From Rhizobium herbae (lineage in GTDB: Bacteria; Pseudomonadota; Alphaproteobacteria; Rhizobiales; Rhizobiaceae), in assembly GCF_019511375.1 (NCBI RefSeq), contig NZ_JAEUAO010000008.1:1-64000 (forward strand): DNA of 64,000 nt, given 5' to 3'. Position 1 is the first letter of the stretch. Each line of letters opens with the position of its first letter. Below the pieces are notes generated by a model that made no database searches, was not told the DNA's origin, and saw only the letters and a list, made by a program, of their open reading frames with translations. The position numbers and the translations under genes were made by a program. Positions 60,111-64,000 of the stretch are shown here, piece after piece.

Positions 60111-61013
60111 ATGCTGGACCATATTCCGCTGGAAGCGTTCCGGGTGTTCGACGCTGCCTGCCGGCAGATGAATTTTTCCAAGGCGGGGCGCGAACTCAAC
60201 ATCACCCAGGCCGCCGTCAGTCGCCGCATCAAGGGTCTGGAGGATCATCTCGGTGCGCAACTGTTCACGCGGCGCGGCAAGAACCTGGACCTGACGCCGC
60301 AGGGCGCGCGCCTGTTCCAGCGCGTTCGCGCCGCGCTGGACTATCTTGAAGAGAGCCTCGACCCCTTCCGTTCCGTTAAAGGCGGGACGATCGCCATAGC
60401 GGCGAGCGGCTCGGTGTCGCATCTCTGGCTCGGCGGCCGCCTGCGCGATTTCGGCAAGGAGAACCCGTCGATCTCGCTCAGGCTGCTGACCTCGGACACG
60501 TCGTCGGATCTCGCCGCCGAAACCAATGATCTCGTGATCCTTTATTCGACCGGCGAACATCCGCGCTGGGAACTGACATTAATGATGCCGGAGCGGCTGA
60601 TGCCCGTTGCGTCGCCGGATTATCTCCACAGCCGTGGCCTTAATGCCGCAACCCTCACCATCGAGCAGATCGCGTCGCTGGATCTCATCGACTACGAACG
60701 CTTCAACGCGCACTGGATTTCCTTCCGACAGTGGTTCAGCCGCGTTTCTCCGCCGCTTCGGATGAAGCTGCAGAACCCGCGGTTTTCCTTTTCCACCTAT
60801 ATCATGGCGATCGATGCCGCGCTCCGGGGAGACGGTATTGCGCTTGGCAGCCTCGGTTTGATCGAAGAGCAGCTGGCCGATGGCAGGCTCGTAACGGTCG
60901 GCTCGGAGTGTCTTTCCACCGGCTACGGCTATTATCTCGGCCTTCCGAAAGACAGGACGGTCACGCCGGAGGCGCGGCGGCTGCATGTATTCCTGACGGG
61001 CTCTAAGGGTTGA
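60111..61013 (+). CDS. LysR-family transcriptional regulator (GcvA-like)
   Basis: The 300 residues have the winged helix-turn-helix LEAFRVFDAACRQMNFSKAGRELNITQAAVSRRI (8-41) and a periplasmic-binding-like effector domain (about 90-295). The pattern near AASGSVSHLWLGGRLRDFGKENPSI resembles GcvA-type members. Divergence from the alcohol dehydrogenase operon across a 93-base gap is the classic arrangement for a LysR activator of that operon. The inducer is probably the pathway substrate, which is unknown. Confidence 0.93.
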   Translation: MLDHIPLEAFRVFDAACRQMNFSKAGRELNITQAAVSRRIKGLEDHLGAQLFTRRGKNLDLTPQGARLFQRVRAALDYLEESLDPFRSVKGGTIAIAASGSVSHLWLGGRLRDFGKENPSISLRLLTSDTSSDLAAETNDLVILYSTGEHPRWELTLMMPERLMPVASPDYLHSRGLNAATLTIEQIASLDLIDYERFNAHWISFRQWFSRVSPPLRMKLQNPRFSFSTYIMAIDAALRGDGIALGSLGLIEEQLADGRLVTVGSECLSTGYGYYLGLPKDRTVTPEARRLHVFLTGSKG

Positions 61014-61167
61014 CCGGCACCGAGCGGCATAGCCACCTCTGCCTATCTGGCAAGACACCGGGCACTCATTTGTCCGATGCAACCGAATCATGCGATGGTC
61101 TTGCCCTCTGCAGCCGGGAACCACGTTGAGCCTCTCGCCTCCATCCTCTGAACTTGCGGCCCCGCCA

Positions 61168-61365
61168 ATGCCATGGTCAAATCTGCTGCTTTCATTTTAC
61201 ACCTTGATATGTCTGTTTTTTATCGACAATACGTATCGCGAGGGTGAGGCCGCCGGCGGCGCCTGGGATGCGATGCGTGTTCTCGGATTGTTTTTGTGCC
61301 TGCTCTGGCCATGGCTCCTCCTTCACGTGATCATCTCGGCCTGCAGAAACCGGCAGACGGGCTGA
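61168..61365 (+). CDS. Small membrane protein of unknown function
   Basis: The 65 residues from the ATG at 61168 contain two hydrophobic helices, LLLSFYTLICLFFID (about 5-19) and VLGLFLCLLWPWLLLHVII (about 38-56), with an acidic glycine-rich loop between and a basic tail (CRNRQTG). No family is recognised. The frame also runs from 61090 but the added residues are not membrane-like. No good ribosome site is seen, so confidence is limited. It follows the LysR gene by 154 bases. Confidence 0.4.
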   Translation: MPWSNLLLSFYTLICLFFIDNTYREGEAAGGAWDAMRVLGLFLCLLWPWLLLHVIISACRNRQTG

Positions 61366-61475
61366 CGAACGTCCACAATCTCGCCCGCCACGCACGCCAG
61401 GATGATCTGGCACGGATCGAAGGCACCGGCGATCGGGCGTGACGCCTGGTGAAACCGCGGAGTTCGGGTTTCGGC

Positions 61476-62351
61476 ATGCAGGAGGAGCAGAAGAGCAGAT
61501 CTGGAAAGATGTTCTTTCTCGTTGCTGTCGGCCTGATCTTTGCCGGCATCCTGGCGACCGTGCTGCTGGCCAACGGCCAGCGCAACCTCCGCCACCTGCT
61601 CGCCTATCTCGGCCATCCCGATCTTCTGGCAACGGACGAGCCGGCGCCGAAACAGGTGAAGGTTATCCGCAGCAAGAGCGTCCGCCTGCCGCCGGCGCGC
61701 ATGGTTCTGCCGGTCTACGCCTTCAGCGATCTCAAGGCGCCGCAACAGCAGTTCATCCGCCTGATCCAGAGCGACCCGCGCAGCCTGTGCGAACGCCTGA
61801 AGGCCGGCGGCTTCGGCGATCTCGGCTGGACGATCAGCAGCGGCAACAAGGACAATTGGGAATGCTCGTCGTCCGTCGATCTTCCGCCAAGAGCCGACAG
61901 TATGACACAGTCCTCGATCTTCATCCTTATCAAGGGCGACGGCGAAAACCGCGTCACATCTTTCCGCGTCAAGCTGAACATCGAAGACGCCGCCGATGCC
62001 GTCGAGGTTGCCGACCTCGCCGGCAAGGCGGCTACCATCTTCCTGAACCAGGTGCGCTGGGAGAACCCCGGCGAGATCATCCGCAAGATCCACGCGCTCG
62101 AAGACTTCGACATCCGCAACTTCGGCAGCCGGATCCAGTTCAAGCGCGAGTTCGGCGAAACGCCGCGCTACAATTTTCTTGCCAACCAGATCAGAAAGCG
62201 CGGCCAAAGCACACCCGGCGACATTTTCTTCGACCGGACCAAATGGTTCCTGCTGAGCGGCAGCGACGGCCTGCCGATGATCGATGGCATGATGGCGGGT
62301 GAAAGCGCTGATGGGCTGACATTGACGGCCCCGGAAAAGACGGCGCCGTAA
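61476..62351 (+). CDS. Single-pass membrane protein, DUF6030-like
   Basis: The 291-residue protein has one N-terminal transmembrane helix (about 12-33, FFLVAVGLIFAGILATVLLA) and a periplasmic domain (about 60-280) that ends before a short tail. LIQSDPRSLCERLKAGGFG and SGNKDNWECSSS have two conserved-looking Cys that may pair. I think this is the DUF6030 family known from Rhizobiaceae, recalled rather than searched. Function is unknown. The start could also be GTG at 61449, nine codons upstream; neither site has a strong ribosome binding site. Confidence 0.65.
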   Translation: MQEEQKSRSGKMFFLVAVGLIFAGILATVLLANGQRNLRHLLAYLGHPDLLATDEPAPKQVKVIRSKSVRLPPARMVLPVYAFSDLKAPQQQFIRLIQSDPRSLCERLKAGGFGDLGWTISSGNKDNWECSSSVDLPPRADSMTQSSIFILIKGDGENRVTSFRVKLNIEDAADAVEVADLAGKAATIFLNQVRWENPGEIIRKIHALEDFDIRNFGSRIQFKREFGETPRYNFLANQIRKRGQSTPGDIFFDRTKWFLLSGSDGLPMIDGMMAGESADGLTLTAPEKTAP

Positions 62352-62769
62352 GCGGATCTCACCTGTTTGGAAATTTCAACTGGCGCCCTGTTGACGGTTG
62401 GCAACAACGGCAGCGCATTAAATATGCCGCACCGCAGCAAGACGTTGAACCGACACCGCAACGACCCCAAAAATGAACCATTTTGGGGCGTTGCGAATTA
62501 ACCACGCGCAACAACAACGCGCATTCGGAGACTTGTCAAAGACAATCATATTTAATAAACAATTAAAAACAAAAAATACCTTTGCAAAAATACTCTCAAG
62601 GGACGGCAACACTCCACAGGCGCCTACGAGAAGAACCTTGCCGCAAGGCAGGAAGCCTTATTGCTTTTTGAAATACGACCGGCGTTTTGCCGGAAACCTG
62701 ATTTCAGTGACGGCCGCTTCGCGGTGGCCAGCGCGGCCTGCCAATAAATGACAGGAGTTATTTAAAGCC
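62352..62769. promoter_or_regulatory. AT-rich regulatory leader of the sugar transferase gene
   Basis: This 418-base gap lacks a gene and is markedly AT-rich at 62515-62600, unlike the rest of the window. It has an 8-bp inverted repeat, ccccaaaa/ttttgggg with an 8-base loop (62465-62488), and several direct caacaac / acaattaa motifs. A zinc-finger Ros/MucR-type repressor site or long untranslated leader would suit an exopolysaccharide gene, as these regulators control such genes in rhizobia. No binding motif was proven. AGGAG precedes the ATG by about a dozen bases. Confidence 0.45.
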
Positions 62770-63531
62770 ATGACAGAAAAAATGTTGTTGCAACAATCAA
62801 CTGCTATCGGCGTGGAGGATAGCCTGCTTAGCCGGAATACTTCCGGGCTGTTTGCTGCTCAAACCAAGGAACGGCGCCCGGACGATAACAATTTTTACAT
62901 CAATCCGGCCAGTGCGCCGAACATGCCTGTCCAACTTGCAATCAAGCGCGTGATCGATATCGGCGGCGCACTCTTCGGTATTCTTGTTCTTTCACCGGTT
63001 TTTCTTCTGATTGCCGTCCTGATCAAGCTGGAAAGCAAGGGGCCGGTTTTCTTCAAGCAGTTGCGAACGGGTCTCAACGAAGTGCCGTTCGAAATCCTGA
63101 AATTCCGCTCCATGTATACCGCTCTCTGCGACGTCAGCGGCATGCGGCAGACAATCGACAACGATCCCCGCATCACCTCGGTCGGGCGTTTTCTGCGCAG
63201 GACCAACCTCGATGAATTGCCGCAATTGTGGAACGTATTGATCGGCGACATGTCGTTGGTCGGACCACGTCCGCACGTGCCCGACATGCTGGCTGCCGGC
63301 CGCAACTATGACGAACTGGTGCAGGGCTACGAGTACCGGCACCTGATGCGGCCAGGCCTCACGGGTCTTGCACAGGCCCGCGGGCTGCGCGGCCCCACCG
63401 CACATCGCTGGGTGGCGATCCGCCGGATCGTTTGCGACGTGGAATATGTCCGGCATTTCTCGCTGCTCCTGGACATGAAGATCATCGTGCGCACGGTGAT
63501 CAACGAGCTGAAGGGCGGCACCGGCTTCTGA
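62770..63531 (+). CDS. Undecaprenyl-phosphate sugar phosphotransferase (ExoY/PssA type)
   Basis: The 253-residue enzyme starts exopolysaccharide or surface-polysaccharide synthesis by moving a sugar phosphate onto the lipid carrier. After a polar N-terminus (1-55) there is one membrane segment (about 60-82, GGALFGILVLSPVFLLIAVLIKL), then the conserved cytoplasmic core with KFRSMY, RFLRRTNLDELPQLWNVL and GDMSLVGPRPHVP. The length is close to ExoY. A good terminator follows, so it is a single-gene unit. The sugar (galactose or glucose) cannot be decided. Confidence 0.9.
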   Translation: MTEKMLLQQSTAIGVEDSLLSRNTSGLFAAQTKERRPDDNNFYINPASAPNMPVQLAIKRVIDIGGALFGILVLSPVFLLIAVLIKLESKGPVFFKQLRTGLNEVPFEILKFRSMYTALCDVSGMRQTIDNDPRITSVGRFLRRTNLDELPQLWNVLIGDMSLVGPRPHVPDMLAAGRNYDELVQGYEYRHLMRPGLTGLAQARGLRGPTAHRWVAIRRIVCDVEYVRHFSLLLDMKIIVRTVINELKGGTGF

Positions 63532-63562
63532 GGTCCGCAACGCCTCTTGACGGTCCCAATGC

Positions 63563-63592
63563 AAAGCCGCCGGCGCCAGCTGGCGGTTTTTT
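63563..63592 (+). terminator. Rho-independent terminator after the sugar transferase gene
   Basis: AAAGCCGCC (63563-63571) pairs with GGCGGTTTT (63582-63590, one G-T pair) around a ten-base loop, and TTTTTT runs through 63587-63592. It lies 32 bases after the stop. Confidence 0.85.
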
Positions 63593-63864
63593 GTTATCGC
63601 CCTTACGCGTAATTGCGGAAACGATAGAAGGCGGAGCGGTATTTTCATCGTGTCTGGAGCGTCCTTTGCGCGTCATATTTGACGCGCGGCACTGCAGCGC
63701 CGCCGCACCATTGGCTGCGGGCGAGATCGTCATTCCCTCCCCCATTGTCAGTTTGATCTGACTGAGCTTGACACCCTGTGACCGCCTGCAATCATCCGTT
63801 GCCCTCAAGCCTGCGAGCGCTGGTGATCATGCCTCCGGGAGAATAGCCTCTCCCTGAACGCGAA

Positions 63865-63887
63865 CCGCCCGGGGAGAGCCCGGGCGG
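63865..63887 (-). terminator. Hairpin downstream of the gene cut by the right edge
   Basis: A perfect 9-bp stem (ccgcccggg with cccgggcgg, five-base loop) lies 28 bases past the stop of the leftward gene at the edge. On the minus strand it is followed by TTCGCGTT, a weak T-tract, so termination is likely but not textbook. Confidence 0.6.
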
Positions 63888-63914
63888 CCATGTCGTGGAG
63901 AAAAGCCGGCGCGC

Positions 63915-64000
63915 TTAGTTCGACTGCCAGCTCTTGACCAGTTCGTCGTAGTTGACGGTCTGCGGCTTTTCTTTTTCGTTCTCGATCTTCAGCTGCGGTG
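63915..64000 (-). CDS. C-terminal end of an unidentified gene (partial)
   Basis: Reading leftward from the right edge, an open frame ends at the TAA at 63917-63915 with PQLKIENEKEK and then PQTVNYDELVKSWQSN. Only 27 residues are visible, charged and helical, with no recognisable domain. The hairpin just downstream supports a real gene end. The product cannot be named from this fragment. Confidence 0.6.
   Translation of the reverse strand, partial: PQLKIENEKEKPQTVNYDELVKSWQSN

Overview
This is high-GC chromosomal DNA from an alphaproteobacterium of the Rhizobiaceae (a Rhizobium, Agrobacterium or Ensifer relative). The genus is not settled. The placement rests on the lpiA-acvB gene pair, NasT/NasS-controlled nitrate assimilation, an ALAS-type hemA, an ExoY/PssA-type sugar transferase, class III cyclases with TPR tails, and a pair of inverted repeats resembling the Rhizobium intergenic mosaic elements. 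There are no insertion sequences, prophage genes, integrases or CRISPR arrays. Almost all of it reads as stable core or near-core genome.

Layout. 0-4 kb: a strong leftward promoter, a betaine-aldehyde-type aldehyde dehydrogenase, a small unknown protein, and an Lrp/AsnC regulator divergent from a nucleoside-recognition membrane protein. 4-8 kb: cobalamin-dependent methionine synthase (metH) behind a perfect 20-bp palindrome. 8-10.6 kb: an operon of ROK sugar kinase, UPF0303 protein and AGE-family isomerase. Then tRNA-Arg(CCU), a cystathionine gamma-synthase-family enzyme and a cation:proton antiporter with a cyclic-nucleotide-binding tail.

15-28.3 kb is a complete nitrate assimilation locus: nasT-nasS (antiterminator and nitrate sensor), a sigma-54 promoter with an ANTAR-type leader, nrtABC transporter, a single-domain globin, nirB-nirD nitrite reductase, an inverted-repeat element, nasA nitrate reductase, cysG siroheme synthase and a small membrane protein. 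Nitrate is imported by NrtABC, reduced by NasA and then NirBD. CysG makes the siroheme NirB needs. The globin may remove nitric oxide. NasS/NasT couples expression to nitrate and sigma-54 couples it to nitrogen limitation.

28-34.5 kb: small unknown proteins, an FAD/NAD(P)-binding protein, a META-domain protein, dxr (isoprenoids) and hemA (5-aminolevulinate synthase) with an FNR/FixK-type box upstream, and a glycine-zipper lipoprotein. 34.7-42.4 kb: tamA-tamB, where TamB carries a long in-register internal duplication. 42.7-45.5 kb: arginine catabolism (Lrp/AsnC regulator, arginase, ornithine aminotransferase). 45.7-48.7 kb: CheW and an adenylate cyclase/TPR protein with an added rhodanese domain. 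49.4-56.1 kb: envelope-charge functions (acvB, lpiA, a phosphoethanolamine transferase) around a potassium-channel-like protein with a zinc-ribbon tail.

56.2-61 kb: a LysR-controlled catabolic operon (iron alcohol dehydrogenase, aldehyde dehydrogenase, enolase-superfamily enzyme). 61-63.6 kb: two unknown membrane proteins and an exopolysaccharide-initiating sugar transferase behind a long AT-rich leader. The right edge cuts an unidentified leftward gene. I found no clearly new multi-gene system. The best leads are the cyclase-TPR-rhodanese fusion, the TamB duplication, the NasT leader RNA, the globin inside the nitrate operon, and several candidate operators.
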